From Pseudonocardia hierapolitana (GTDB lineage Bacteria; Actinomycetota; Actinomycetes; Mycobacteriales; Pseudonocardiaceae), in the NCBI RefSeq assembly GCF_007994075.1, contig NZ_VIWU01000001.1, positions 5,208,001 to 5,272,000 of the forward strand: a stretch of 64,000 bases of DNA, written 5' to 3'. A program made the position numbers and the translations under genes. The notes under the pieces are model-generated. The model did not search any database. It saw only the letters and a program-made list of their open reading frames with translations, and was not told the DNA's origin. Positions 9,212 through 18,221 of this stretch are shown in pieces (position 1 is the first letter of the stretch; each line of letters opens with the position of its first letter).

Positions 9212-10242
9212 GACCGCCCCGGGAGGGTCACGCGGATGCGGCAGCCCGGGTGCCCGTTCGTCCCGGGTCCGTCGACGACGGCGATGCGCCCGCCGTGCAG
9301 GTCCACGACCCACCGGGCGATCGCGAGCCCCAGCCCGGTGCCCCCACCCACGGCCCGTTCCCCGCGCGTGAAGCGGTGGAACACCCGGTCCCGCTCCTCC
9401 GGGGCGATCCCCGGCCCCTCGTCCCGAACCTCGAGCACGAGCTCCCCTCCCTCTCGACGCCCCACGACGTGGACGTCCGTTCCCGGTGGCGCGTGCCGCG
9501 CCGCGTTGTCGAGCAGGTTGACCACGACCTGGTGCAGGCGGTTGGGGTCGGCGCGCACGGAGAGCTCCGGCGGCGCGACGTCGAGCCGGAAGCCGACGTC
9601 GCGCCCGGCCACGCCGGCAGCCACCCGCGCCTCGGCCACCGCCTGGTCCAGCATCGGCGTGAGCTGCACGAGCTCCGGCTGCAGCGTGAGTGCGCCCGCG
9701 TCGATGCGGGACAGGTCCAGCAGCTCGCCGACGAGCGTGCCGAGCCGCTCGGTCTGCGCGAGCGCGGTGCGCAGGGTGGCCGGATCCGGATCCGCCACGC
9801 CGTCCGCGACGTTCTCCAGCACGGCCTGCAGCGCCGCGATCGGCGTGCGCAGCTCGTGCGAGACGTTCGCGATGAGCTCGCGGCGCTGCTGGTCGGCGGC
9901 CGCGAGGTCGGCGGCCATCCGGTTGAACGCCGTGGCGAGCCTGCCCACCTCGTCCTGCGAGGTGGCGCGGACCCGGCGGGTGTAGTCGCCCTGCGCCATC
10001 GCGATCGCCGCTGCCGTCATCTCGCGCAGCGGCCGGGTCATGCCGTGGGCGAGCACCTGCGCGGTGAGCAGCACGATCGCGATCGCGACGAGCATGGTGG
10101 CCATCGGCGGCAGCCAGCGGTACTCCAGCCACAGGTACACCGCACCGGCCGCGCCGGAACCCAGCAGCAGGATGCTGATCTTCAGCTTGATCGACCGCAG
10201 CGGGTCGAGCGGGCGGGGCAGCAGGTCGATCAGGTGTCTCAC
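9208..10242 (-). CDS. HAMP-containing sensor histidine kinase
   Basis: A 344-residue membrane kinase. Two adjacent hydrophobic segments near residues 18-60 enclose almost no extracellular loop. A HAMP domain follows (TRPLREMTAAAIAMAQGDY), then the H-box NVSHELRTPIAAL with the phosphoacceptor His, the N-box NLLDNAARHA, the G1 box DEGPGIA and the G2 box GGTGLGLAIA. The GTG start at 10242 overlaps the regulator stop by four bases. The lack of a periplasmic sensor loop suggests that it senses within the membrane or through a partner, possibly the DUF4173 protein encoded immediately downstream. Confidence 0.93.
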   Translation of the reverse strand: MRHLIDLLPRPLDPLRSIKLKISILLLGSGAAGAVYLWLEYRWLPPMATMLVAIAIVLLTAQVLAHGMTRPLREMTAAAIAMAQGDYTRRVRATSQDEVGRLATAFNRMAADLAAADQQRRELIANVSHELRTPIAALQAVLENVADGVADPDPATLRTALAQTERLGTLVGELLDLSRIDAGALTLQPELVQLTPMLDQAVAEARVAAGVAGRDVGFRLDVAPPELSVRADPNRLHQVVVNLLDNAARHAPPGTDVHVVGRREGGELVLEVRDEGPGIAPEERDRVFHRFTRGERAVGGGTGLGLAIARWVVDLHGGRIAVVDGPGTNGHPGCRIRVTLPGRS

Positions 10243-10922
10243 CGGGGCACGTCCAGCGCGTAGCCAACCCCGTGCACGGTGCGGATGAGGTCGGCTCCGA
10301 GCTTGCGCCGCAGCGCCTTGACGTGGCTGTCGACGGCGCGGGTGCCGGTGGCGTCGGCCCAGCCCCATACTTTCGCGAGCAGCGTCTCCCGCGGGTGCAC
10401 GGTGCGCGGCTGGCGGGCCAGGTGCACGAGGAGGTCGAACTCGGTGGGCGTGAGGTGGGCCGGCTCGCCGCCGCGCAGCACGCGCCGCTCGGCCGGGTCG
10501 ATCTCCAGGTCGCCGAGCACGATCCGGGCCGTGCCCTGGTGCGCGGCGGCGCGGTCGACCCGCCGGAACAGCACCCCGACCCGCGCGGCCAGCTCGCGGA
10601 TCGAGAACGGTTTGGTGAGGTAGTCGTCCGCGCCGACGGCGAGGCCCACCAGCAGGTCGGTCTCGGTGTCGCGGGCGGTCAGCATGAGCACGGGGATCGG
10701 GCGGCGGGCATGGATGCGGCGGCACACCTCGAGCCCGTCGAAGCCGGGCAACATGACGTCCAGTACGACCAGGTCGGGCTCGCCCGCCTCGAACCGCGCA
10801 ATCGCCGACGGGCCGTCGTGCGCCACGTCGACCGTGTACCCCTCCGCCCGCAGGCGGGCCACGATCGACCCGGCGATCGTCGGCTCGTCGTCCACCACCA
10901 GCACCCGCCGCCCCCCGCTCAT
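10239..10922 (-). CDS. OmpR/PhoB-family response regulator
   Basis: A 227-residue two-domain regulator. The receiver domain has the acidic pair VDDEP, the phosphoacceptor Asp in VVLDVMLPG, the conserved Thr in MLTARD and Lys in LTKPFS. The C-terminal winged helix contains LTPTEFDLLVHLA and the terminal TVHGVGYAL hairpin. The ATG at 10922 directly precedes the first receiver strand (RRVLVVDDE). An upstream in-frame ATG exists but adds non-conserved residues. It is the first gene of a three-gene operon with the kinase and the DUF4173 protein. Confidence 0.95.
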   Translation of the reverse strand: MSGGRRVLVVDDEPTIAGSIVARLRAEGYTVDVAHDGPSAIARFEAGEPDLVVLDVMLPGFDGLEVCRRIHARRPIPVLMLTARDTETDLLVGLAVGADDYLTKPFSIRELAARVGVLFRRVDRAAAHQGTARIVLGDLEIDPAERRVLRGGEPAHLTPTEFDLLVHLARQPRTVHPRETLLAKVWGWADATGTRAVDSHVKALRRKLGADLIRTVHGVGYALDVPR

Positions 10923-11237
10923 GGCGCCGAATCTAGGCGCCGCCTGTGGAGGGGAGAGGTCGGCGATGTGGAGATTGTGTGGAGGACTCCGGCCCCCGTC
11001 TCGGCTCACGCACCCCGTTCCCGCTCATGCGCCCGACCGAGTGGGTGCGCCGGCGGAGATGGGGTGCCGCGGCTGAGACGAGGTGCGCCGCCGGGGACGC
11101 GGTGCGTCGCGGTGCGGCCGCGCGGGGGCTCGCACCTTGTCTCCGCTCGTGCGCCCCGGTTCTGCTCATGCGCCTGGTCGAGGGCGCGCGGCGGCGGAGA
11201 TGGGGTGCGCCGCAGGAGACGGGGTGCGTCGGCTGGG
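10923..11237. repeat. Gene-free stretch with decayed direct repeats
   Basis: These 315 bp between the divergent-side start of the response regulator and the end of the small gene at 11238 hold no convincing ORF. Two 65-bp segments, 11023-11087 and 11164-11228, align without gaps and share GCTCATGCGC, GCGGAGATGGGGTGC and a GAGACGNGGTGCG end. Related shorter blocks (GCTCACGCACC at 11003, GCTCGTGCGCC at 11145) suggest an older unit of about 140 bp that duplicated and decayed. The first ~60 bp must also carry the promoter for the regulator operon, but I cannot identify one. Confidence 0.6.
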
Positions 11238-11411
11238 CTAGGGACGCCCGGGGGAGGGCTCGCCGTGCTCGCCGAGGCGGGAGGCGAGCAGGCGCTTGGC
11301 CTGCTCGTGGGCCTGGCGGCGGGCGTCGGCGAAGTACGTGGCGGGGTCGCTCAGCAGGCGTGCCAGCCGAGCGCGCTGCACGTCGTCGCCGTTCTTCCGG
11401 GAGTTCGCCAC
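11238..11411 (-). CDS. Small conserved-type hypothetical protein (57 aa)
   Basis: A short basic, helical protein beginning VANSRKNGDDVQRARLARLL and containing DPATYFADARRQAHEQAKRLL. It has no membrane segment or Cys. Compact proteins with a D-P-x-x-Y-F-A-x-A-R core followed by an A/K/R-rich helix are familiar as short hypotheticals in Pseudonocardiales, but I do not know a function. It starts at GTG 11411, 20 bp after the end of the GAF-domain gene on the same strand, so the two are probably cotranscribed. The reading frame continues upstream in a long non-coding frame, which is why the short start is chosen. Confidence 0.6.
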   Translation of the reverse strand: MANSRKNGDDVQRARLARLLSDPATYFADARRQAHEQAKRLLASRLGEHGEPSPGRP

Positions 11412-11431
11412 GGGCGCAAGGATAGCTGCGC

Positions 11432-12199
11432 TCAGGAGCCCAGGGCGACCGCCAACAGGCGGGCGAGCACCCGCACGGCGGCGACGTCGTCCTCGGTGAG
11501 GTCGCCGACCCCGAGGCCGTCGACGGTGAGGATGCCGAACTGACGCGCCTCGGTGGCCACCGGCACCGCGATGAAGGTGCGGTAGGCGTGCCCGCCGGGC
11601 TCCCACCCGGGTGGGGAAGCGGCGCGGATGTCGGCGCAGAAGAGGTCTGCGCGCCGGGCGAGCATGTCCAGCGCGAAGTCGCCGAGTTCGGTGCCTTCCA
11701 CGAACGTGGTGCGCGGCTGCTCGGCGCGCCCCTGGAACCCGGACGGCACGAGCCGGGCGGGCCGCTCGTCGACGTACTCGAAGAAGCAGGCGCGCAGGCG
11801 GTCGGCGCCGAGCACCTCGGCCGAGGCCGCCAGCACCACGGCCTTGGCCTGGCCCTGCAGTTCCACCGCCTCGCGGCCCATCAGCCTGCGCCGCCGGTCG
11901 GTGATGCGGCCGATGAGGTAGGCGAGCGGCTCGAGCGCGTCGTTCAGCACGAGCTGGATGCGTGCGGCCGACTCCTCGGCGATCTGCTCGGCCGTGCCTG
12001 CGCGCACCCGTGCCTCGTGCTCCGCTCGCAGCGGTATGCCGACGGCGAGCGCGGTGAGCACGGCCCCGGCGACGGCCGTGATCGTGAACGACCAGCCGGA
12101 GAGGTCGCTCGCGACGGCCCCGAGCACCCATGCCGCAGTGGCCGCGGTGACCGCGACCGGGCGCGCCGCCGCCCGGACGAGCTCTCTCGTTCCCCCCAT
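11432..12199 (-). CDS. Membrane-anchored GAF-domain protein
   Basis: A 255-residue protein. Two hydrophobic helices near residues 14-55 are followed by a basic, helical linker (about 60-105) and a C-terminal GAF-like domain containing RTFIAVPVATEARQFGILTVDG. GAF domains bind small ligands or mediate dimerisation. No kinase, cyclase or DNA-binding domain is attached, so this looks like a sensor without its own output. A small gene follows on the same strand. It starts at ATG 12199, and the 320 bp upstream are gene-free. Confidence 0.75.
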   Translation of the reverse strand: MGGTRELVRAAARPVAVTAATAAWVLGAVASDLSGWSFTITAVAGAVLTALAVGIPLRAEHEARVRAGTAEQIAEESAARIQLVLNDALEPLAYLIGRITDRRRRLMGREAVELQGQAKAVVLAASAEVLGADRLRACFFEYVDERPARLVPSGFQGRAEQPRTTFVEGTELGDFALDMLARRADLFCADIRAASPPGWEPGGHAYRTFIAVPVATEARQFGILTVDGLGVGDLTEDDVAAVRVLARLLAVALGS

Positions 12200-12519
12200 C
12201 GCGGGGGAGCGTAGCCCCGGGGTCCGTCACTCGGGGGCACCGGCGTGTCGCTCGGGCGTGCGGCGAAAGTCGGCCCGAAAGGGCGAAGATCGTGCGCATC
12301 GGCCGCATTTCGGCTACTCCTGGTGGCTGTTTCCGGTTACTGCGTGATGACAGCCACTGGGGCTCCCCGTAGTTTCACCCGGTCGGGTCGACCCTGATCG
12401 AGACGGCGCTCCCCATCGTGCCCAAATTCGATCTTGTAGGTCAGCGGCCGCGGAACCGGTTGGTCACGCGGTCGTTGCACCGGGCTGCAGACCTCCGAAA
12501 CGAATTTGGGACGGTGCCG
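12200..12519. other. Gene-free control region between GAF gene and acetate symporter operon
   Basis: No supported ORF lies here. The notable element is a perfect 10-bp inverted repeat, CCCAAATTCG at 12421-12430 and CGAATTTGGG at 12501-12510, with 70 bp between the arms. The right arm lies 9 bp before the DUF485 start codon. These A/T-rich arms stand out in a G/C-rich setting and may be paired operator half-sites for the acetate transport operon. No clear -35/-10 pair is visible. Confidence 0.5.
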
Positions 12520-12834
12520 GTGAGAGACGAGCGGACGCTCCACGAGCGGGTGCAGGCCAGCCCCGAGTTCGCCGAGCTGCGGTCCCGACTGCGGCGGTTC
12601 GTGTTCCCGATGAGCGCGGCGTTCATGCTCTGGTACCTGGGCTACGTGTTGATGGCGACCTACGCGCCCGAGGTCATGGCGATCCCGGTGTTCGGCCACA
12701 TCAACGTGGGGATCCTCGTCGGCCTGCTGCAGTTCGTGTCGACGTTCGTGATCACCGGGATCTACGTGCGTTACGCCGACGCCCACCTCGACCCCGTCGC
12801 GGAGTCCATCCGTACCCGCATGGAAGGGCACTGA
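12520..12834 (+). CDS. DUF485 membrane protein (YjcH-like)
   Basis: A 104-residue protein with two transmembrane helices (FVFPMSAAFMLWYLGYVLMA and a VGILVGLLQFVSTFVIT segment) separated by a short loop. This is the standard layout of DUF485 proteins encoded directly upstream of actP. The GTG at 12520 gives the usual family length. An in-frame GTG at 12418 would add 34 unconserved residues and run through the inverted repeat. Its stop overlaps the actP start by one base (TGATG), so translation is probably coupled. It likely assists or modulates the symporter. Confidence 0.88.
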   Translation: MRDERTLHERVQASPEFAELRSRLRRFVFPMSAAFMLWYLGYVLMATYAPEVMAIPVFGHINVGILVGLLQFVSTFVITGIYVRYADAHLDPVAESIRTRMEGH

Positions 12835-14504
12835 TGTACGAGAAGCTCGGAAGCCCGCTCCTCAACATCTCGGTCTTCGCGGCGTTCGTTCTCGTGACGC
12901 TCGTCGTGGTGTTCCGGGTGAGCCGGAGCAACAAGACCGCCTCGGACTACTACGCCGCCGGGCGCTCGTTCACCGGTCCGCAGAACGGGGTCGCGATCGC
13001 GGGCGACTACCTCTCGGCGGCCTCGTTCCTGGGGATCGCGGGCGCGATCGCCGTGAACGGCTACGACGGGTTCCTGTACTCGATCGGCTTCCTCGTCGCG
13101 TGGCTGGTGGCGCTGCTGCTGGTCGCCGAGCTGCTGCGCAACACCGGCAAGTTCACGATGGGTGACGTGCTGAGCTTCCGGATGCGGCAGCGTCCGGTGC
13201 GGGCGGCTGCGGCCACCTCCACGCTGATCGTGTCGCTGTTCTACCTGCTGGCGCAGATGGCGGGCGCGGGCGCGCTGATCGCGCTGCTGCTGCAGATCCC
13301 GAACAGCAACACGTTCGGGCAGGGCGTCGTCATCGCGGTCGTCGGCGCGCTGATGATCGTCTACGTGCTCGTCGGCGGCATGAAGGGCACCACGTGGGTG
13401 CAGATCATCAAGGCCGGGCTCCTGCTGGTGGGCGCCGCGACCCTGGTGACGTGGGTGCTCGGCCGGTACGCGTTCGACTTCTCCGCGCTGCTCGGCGAGG
13501 CGGTCGAGCGGAACCCGTCGATGGAGACCGCTCAGGGCGTGAAGGAGCTGGGGGAGCGGCTGCTCATCCCCGGGCTGCAGTTCGGAGCGTCCGACCTCGC
13601 GAAGATCGACTTCCTGTCGCTCGGCCTCGCGCTGGTGCTCGGCACGGCGGGCCTGCCGCACATCCTGATGCGCTTCTACACGGTGCCGAACGCCAAGGAG
13701 GCGCGCCGCTCCGTGGTCTGGGCGATCTGGCTGATCGGCATCTTCTACCTGTTCTCCCTGGTGCTGGGCTACGGCGCGGCCGCGCTCGTGCCCGGCGGGG
13801 CGCAGCGGATCGCCACCGCGCCCGGTGGCACGAACTCGGCGGCACCGCTCTTGGCGTACCAGCTCGGCGGCGAGTTCATGCTCGGGGTCATCTCGGCGAT
13901 CGCGTTCGCCACGATCCTCGCGGTGGTGGCCGGGCTGACGATCACCGCGTCGGCGTCGTTCGCCCACGACGTGTACGCCAACGTCATCAAGCGCGGCGCC
14001 GCGTCACCGGACGCCGAGGTCCGGGTCGCCCGCCGCACCGCCGTGCTGGTCGGTGTGGTGGCGGTGGGGGCGGGCATCCTCGCGCGCAACCAGAACGTGG
14101 CGTTCCTGGTGGCGCTGGCGTTCGCGGTGGCGGCGTCGGCGAACCTGCCGACGATCCTGTACTCGCTGTTCTGGAAGCGGTTCAACACCACAGGGGCGCT
14201 GTGCAGCATCTACGGCGGCCTGACCATCAGCGTGGTGCTGATCGTGCTCTCGCCCGCCGTGTCCGGCGGCCCGACGTCGATGGTGCCGAGCCTCGACTTC
14301 GACGTCTTCCCGCTGGCCAACCCGGGCCTGGTGTCCATCCCGGCGTCGTTCCTGCTCGGGGCGATCGGCACCTTCCTCGGCCCCAAGGACGAGGCGGCCG
14401 CCGCCCGGCAGGCGGAGATGGAGGTCCGCGCGCTGACGGGCGCGGGCTCGGAGAAGGCGACGACCGCCCCGAAGACGGCCCCGATGCCCAAGATCATGGT
14501 CTGA
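12834..14504 (+). CDS. actP: Sodium:solute (acetate) symporter
   Basis: A 556-residue sodium/solute symporter family protein with about thirteen membrane helices. The N-terminal half carries the SSF pattern DYYAAGRSFTGPQNGVAIAG followed by DYLSAASFLGIAG, as in ActP (cation/acetate symporter) and related monocarboxylate carriers. It imports acetate or similar short acids with Na+. The DUF485 gene immediately upstream supports the ActP assignment over the sugar or proline branches. The C-terminus is a short Ala/Lys/Pro-rich cytoplasmic tail. A hairpin 38 bp after the stop is a likely terminator. Confidence 0.9.
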   Translation: MYEKLGSPLLNISVFAAFVLVTLVVVFRVSRSNKTASDYYAAGRSFTGPQNGVAIAGDYLSAASFLGIAGAIAVNGYDGFLYSIGFLVAWLVALLLVAELLRNTGKFTMGDVLSFRMRQRPVRAAAATSTLIVSLFYLLAQMAGAGALIALLLQIPNSNTFGQGVVIAVVGALMIVYVLVGGMKGTTWVQIIKAGLLLVGAATLVTWVLGRYAFDFSALLGEAVERNPSMETAQGVKELGERLLIPGLQFGASDLAKIDFLSLGLALVLGTAGLPHILMRFYTVPNAKEARRSVVWAIWLIGIFYLFSLVLGYGAAALVPGGAQRIATAPGGTNSAAPLLAYQLGGEFMLGVISAIAFATILAVVAGLTITASASFAHDVYANVIKRGAASPDAEVRVARRTAVLVGVVAVGAGILARNQNVAFLVALAFAVAASANLPTILYSLFWKRFNTTGALCSIYGGLTISVVLIVLSPAVSGGPTSMVPSLDFDVFPLANPGLVSIPASFLLGAIGTFLGPKDEAAAARQAEMEVRALTGAGSEKATTAPKTAPMPKIMV

Positions 14505-14542
14505 CGCGCCGACAGCGTTGATCGTTGTGAGGTGCGGTTCGG

Positions 14543-14558
14543 CGCCCTGCGAAGGGCG
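14543..14558 (+). terminator. Hairpin downstream of actP
   Basis: CGCCCT and AGGGCG form a perfect six-pair stem around a GCGA (GNRA) loop, 38 bp after the actP stop. No U-tract follows, which is usual for actinomycetes. The remainder of the 233-bp gap to hppD holds only an imperfect dyad near 14633-14654. Confidence 0.45.
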
Positions 14559-14737
14559 ATTCGACTTCATCTCGGACGGATCACGGGCGGCTGATCGTTG
14601 CGTCCGACTTCCCGACCGGCGGTCCCGCGCATGATCAGCGGCTCCGCCGATCAGGCCTCGGTGGTGCGGCAGTGCGGGACAGCCGGGTGAAGGGGACCGC
14701 CACGGGTCTACCCCGAGCGTGTGGACAACACGCCCGC

Positions 14738-16052
<1,315 letters not shown>

Positions 16053-16565
16053 ATGGATCTGGACGCGCTGGACGTCGATCTCATCAGGGCGCTGCGCGCG
16101 AGCCCGCGGGCCGGGGTGCTGGAGCTCTCGCGCACGCTGGGCGTGGCGCGCGGCACCGTGCAGGCGCGGCTGGACCGGCTGGAGCGCGAGGGCGTGATCA
16201 CCGGCTACGGGCCCGACGTCGACCTGGCCGCGGCCGGCTACCCGGTGCAGGCCTTCGCCACCCTGGAGATCGCGCAGGGCCAGCTGGAGGACGTCGCCGC
16301 GGAGCTGGCGGCCCTGCCCGCCGTGCTGGAGGCCTATGCCACCACCGGCTCGTCCGACGTGCTCTGCCGCCTCGGCGCGTCGTCGCACCAGGACCTGCAG
16401 GACACCCTGCTCGCGTTGGGCCGCAGCCCGACCATCGCACGCTCGACGAGCGTGGTCGTGCTGTCGGTCGTGGTCGCGCCCCGGGTCCTGCCGCTGCTCG
16501 GGATGCGCCCGCGGACCGGTCCCAGCCGCGCGCCTAGATATGGACGTGCGCAGGCTGGTGGGTGA
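16053..16565 (+). CDS. Lrp/AsnC-family transcriptional regulator
   Basis: A 170-residue regulator. The N-terminal helix-turn-helix covers LDVDLIRALRASPRAGVLEL followed by SRTLGVARGTVQARLDRLE, and the C-terminal RAM (ligand-binding) domain spans about 65-145. It starts at ATG 16053. Divergence from hppD makes it the likely aromatic amino acid-responsive regulator of 4-hydroxyphenylpyruvate breakdown. Its last 32 bp overlap the convergent DUF1876 gene. Confidence 0.9.
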   Translation: MDLDALDVDLIRALRASPRAGVLELSRTLGVARGTVQARLDRLEREGVITGYGPDVDLAAAGYPVQAFATLEIAQGQLEDVAAELAALPAVLEAYATTGSSDVLCRLGASSHQDLQDTLLALGRSPTIARSTSVVVLSVVVAPRVLPLLGMRPRTGPSRAPRYGRAQAGG

Positions 16566-16800
16566 CCCGTTCGATGTCCGCCGCCGTCGCGTCCAGGAGC
16601 CGGTGGGACAGCTCCGAGAGCGCCCGCGCGACGGCGAGTTCGTCGCCGATCTGCGGCACGTCCGGATCCTCGGGGCTGCGCCTCGCCATACCGACGCCGG
16701 TCAGCTCGATGGACCCCGCGTCCAACCGGGCGGTGGCCCGGGTCCTGCCGTCCTGCTCGTCGATCTCGATCGCGATGTTCCAGCGCTTCATGGCCTGCAT
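16534..16800 (-). CDS. DUF1876 domain protein
   Basis: An 88-residue alpha/beta protein with the DUF1876 pattern: an initial strand NIAIEIDEQDGRTRATARL, the core DPDVPQIGDELAVARALSEL and the DIERVT tail. The family is common in actinomycetes and adopts a dsRBD-like fold in structural-genomics models, with no established role. The ATG at 16800 has a GAGG site 8 bp upstream. A GTG at 16809 is possible. Its 3' end overlaps the Lrp regulator by 32 bp tail to tail. Confidence 0.85.
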   Translation of the reverse strand: MQAMKRWNIAIEIDEQDGRTRATARLDAGSIELTGVGMARRSPEDPDVPQIGDELAVARALSELSHRLLDATAADIERVTHQPAHVHI

Positions 16801-16844
16801 GCCGCTCACCTCGCCGTGGAGCCGGGTCAGCCAGTGTCCGCTCG

Positions 16845-17810
16845 TCAGGGCCGGAGCGCCAGCTTGCCAACGGTGGTCCGGGACTCCAGTTCGGCGAGGA
16901 CCTTCGGCCCGTCGGCCAGGTCGTGGACGACCGCGCGTCCCGGCGGGTAGACGCCCGCTGCGATGAGCGCGGCCAGCTCGGTCGTGAGCTCGGTGAACAG
17001 GTCCGGCGCCGCCTGGCTCAGGATGCCGATGTGCAGGCCGATCACGTGGATCGGGTGGGTGAAGTTCAGCTCCCGGTTGCTGAGCGTGGCCTCGCCACCG
17101 GCCATGCCGTACACGACCACCCGGCCGGTGATCCTCCGGGCCGCCGCCAGCGCGGCCCGGAACGCGTCCCCGCCCGCGGACTCCAGCACGAGGTCGGCGC
17201 CGCGACCCGCGGTGAGGCGCAGCACCTCGTCCGCCACGCTCCGGTAGTCGACGACGTGGTCGGCGCCCAGCGCCCGCACCACATCGTGCTTGTCCGGTGA
17301 TGCGGTGCCGATCACGGTCGCACCACAGTGCATCGCCATCCGCACCGCCGCCTGCCCGACTCCGCCTGCCGCCGCCTGGACCAGCACCGTCTCGCCGGCC
17401 GCCACCCGGCCGAGCCTGAGCGCGGCGAGCGCGGTGGCCCAGTTCAGGACGAGGCCGAGGGACTGCTCGTCGGTCCAGCCGGCGGGAACGGGGGCCGCGC
17501 CGGTGGCGGGCAGCACCATGTACTCGGCGAAGGCGCCGGACCCGATGCCGATCACGTGGTCGCCCGGTTCGAGGCCCGTCACCCCGGGGCCGACGGCGAC
17601 GACCTCGCCCGCCGCCTCGAACCCGGCGATGTACGGCGCCCGCGGACCGCCGACGTAGGTGCCCCGGGTCTGCATCACGTCGGCGAAGTTGACCCCGGCC
17701 GCGCCGACCCGGATCAGCACCTCGCCCCTGCCGGGGGTCGGAGCGGGCGCGTCGGTGATCAGGCGCATGGCGCGCGGCCCGGTCAGTGCCGTCTGCTGGA
17801 GAGCTCGCAT
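16845..17810 (-). CDS. Zinc-independent NADPH:quinone oxidoreductase (MDR family)
   Basis: A 321-residue medium-chain dehydrogenase/reductase. The N-terminal GroES-like domain has GAAGVNFADVMQTRG, and the Rossmann motif is QAAAGGVGQAAVRMA near residue 150. The zinc-binding Cys cluster of alcohol dehydrogenases is absent, pointing to a quinone oxidoreductase-type reductase of quinones or enones. A MerR-type operator lies between it and the divergent MerR gene, so it is probably induced by the MerR protein under electrophile or redox stress. Confidence 0.88.
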   Translation of the reverse strand: MRALQQTALTGPRAMRLITDAPAPTPGRGEVLIRVGAAGVNFADVMQTRGTYVGGPRAPYIAGFEAAGEVVAVGPGVTGLEPGDHVIGIGSGAFAEYMVLPATGAAPVPAGWTDEQSLGLVLNWATALAALRLGRVAAGETVLVQAAAGGVGQAAVRMAMHCGATVIGTASPDKHDVVRALGADHVVDYRSVADEVLRLTAGRGADLVLESAGGDAFRAALAAARRITGRVVVYGMAGGEATLSNRELNFTHPIHVIGLHIGILSQAAPDLFTELTTELAALIAAGVYPPGRAVVHDLADGPKVLAELESRTTVGKLALRP

Positions 17811-17824
17811 GCCCCTAGACTCGA

Positions 17825-17846
17825 ACCCTCACACCTGTGTGAAGGT
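17825..17846. promoter_or_regulatory. MerR-type operator between qor-like and merR genes
   Basis: ACCCTCACAC (17825-17834) and GTGTGAAGGT (17837-17846) form a 22-bp dyad with one mismatch around a CT centre. The long imperfect palindrome sits within the 50-odd bp separating the divergent genes. It is where MerR activators bind, between an over-spaced -35 and -10. Reading toward the reductase gene, TCGACC and AGTCTA flank the dyad as possible promoter hexamers. Confidence 0.6.
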
Positions 17847-17864
17847 CGATATGAGGTGGGCCAC

Positions 17865-18218
17865 GTGCGGATCGGGGAGCTGTCGGAGCGCACCGGCACG
17901 TCCCGCAGGCTGCTGCGCTACTACGAGGAGCAGGAGCTGATCACCTCCGGCCGCAGCGCGAACGGGTACCGCGACTACGACGAGGCCTGCGTGGACCGGG
18001 TCCGGCAGATCCGCGGGCTGCTCGACGCCGGGCTGCCGACCCGCGTCATCAAGCAGATCCTCCCGTGCCTCACCACGGGGGCCATCCACGTCGCCGACGC
18101 CACGTCGGAGACGATCGCGATCCTGGAACGCGAGCACGCGCGCATGGCCGAACGCATCGAGTGCCTCGTCCGCAACCGCGACGCGATCGCCGGCTACCTC
18201 GACGCCGTGCGCGGCTAG
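17865..18218 (+). CDS. MerR-family transcriptional regulator
   Basis: A 117-residue regulator. The N-terminal winged helix-turn-helix (IGELSERTGTSRRLLRYYEE, then NGYRDYDEACVDRVRQI) is followed by a dimerising coiled coil (TIAILEREHARMAERIECLV). The effector region is minimal, with one Cys in LPCLTTGAI. It starts at GTG 17865; an in-frame GTG at 17856 is an alternative. It is divergent from the quinone oxidoreductase gene with a MerR dyad between them, and it ends 3 bp before the convergent ROK gene. Confidence 0.9.
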   Translation: MRIGELSERTGTSRRLLRYYEEQELITSGRSANGYRDYDEACVDRVRQIRGLLDAGLPTRVIKQILPCLTTGAIHVADATSETIAILEREHARMAERIECLVRNRDAIAGYLDAVRG

Positions 18219-18221
18219 GAG

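Noticed and set aside
12418..12519. Longer N-terminus for the DUF485 protein
   Set aside because: It would exceed the usual length, lacks an RBS and would place the inverted repeat inside the coding sequence.
14633..14654. Second terminator after actP
   Set aside because: The dyad has a mismatch and leaves only a two-base loop, so it would fold poorly. The hairpin at 14543-14558 is the better candidate.
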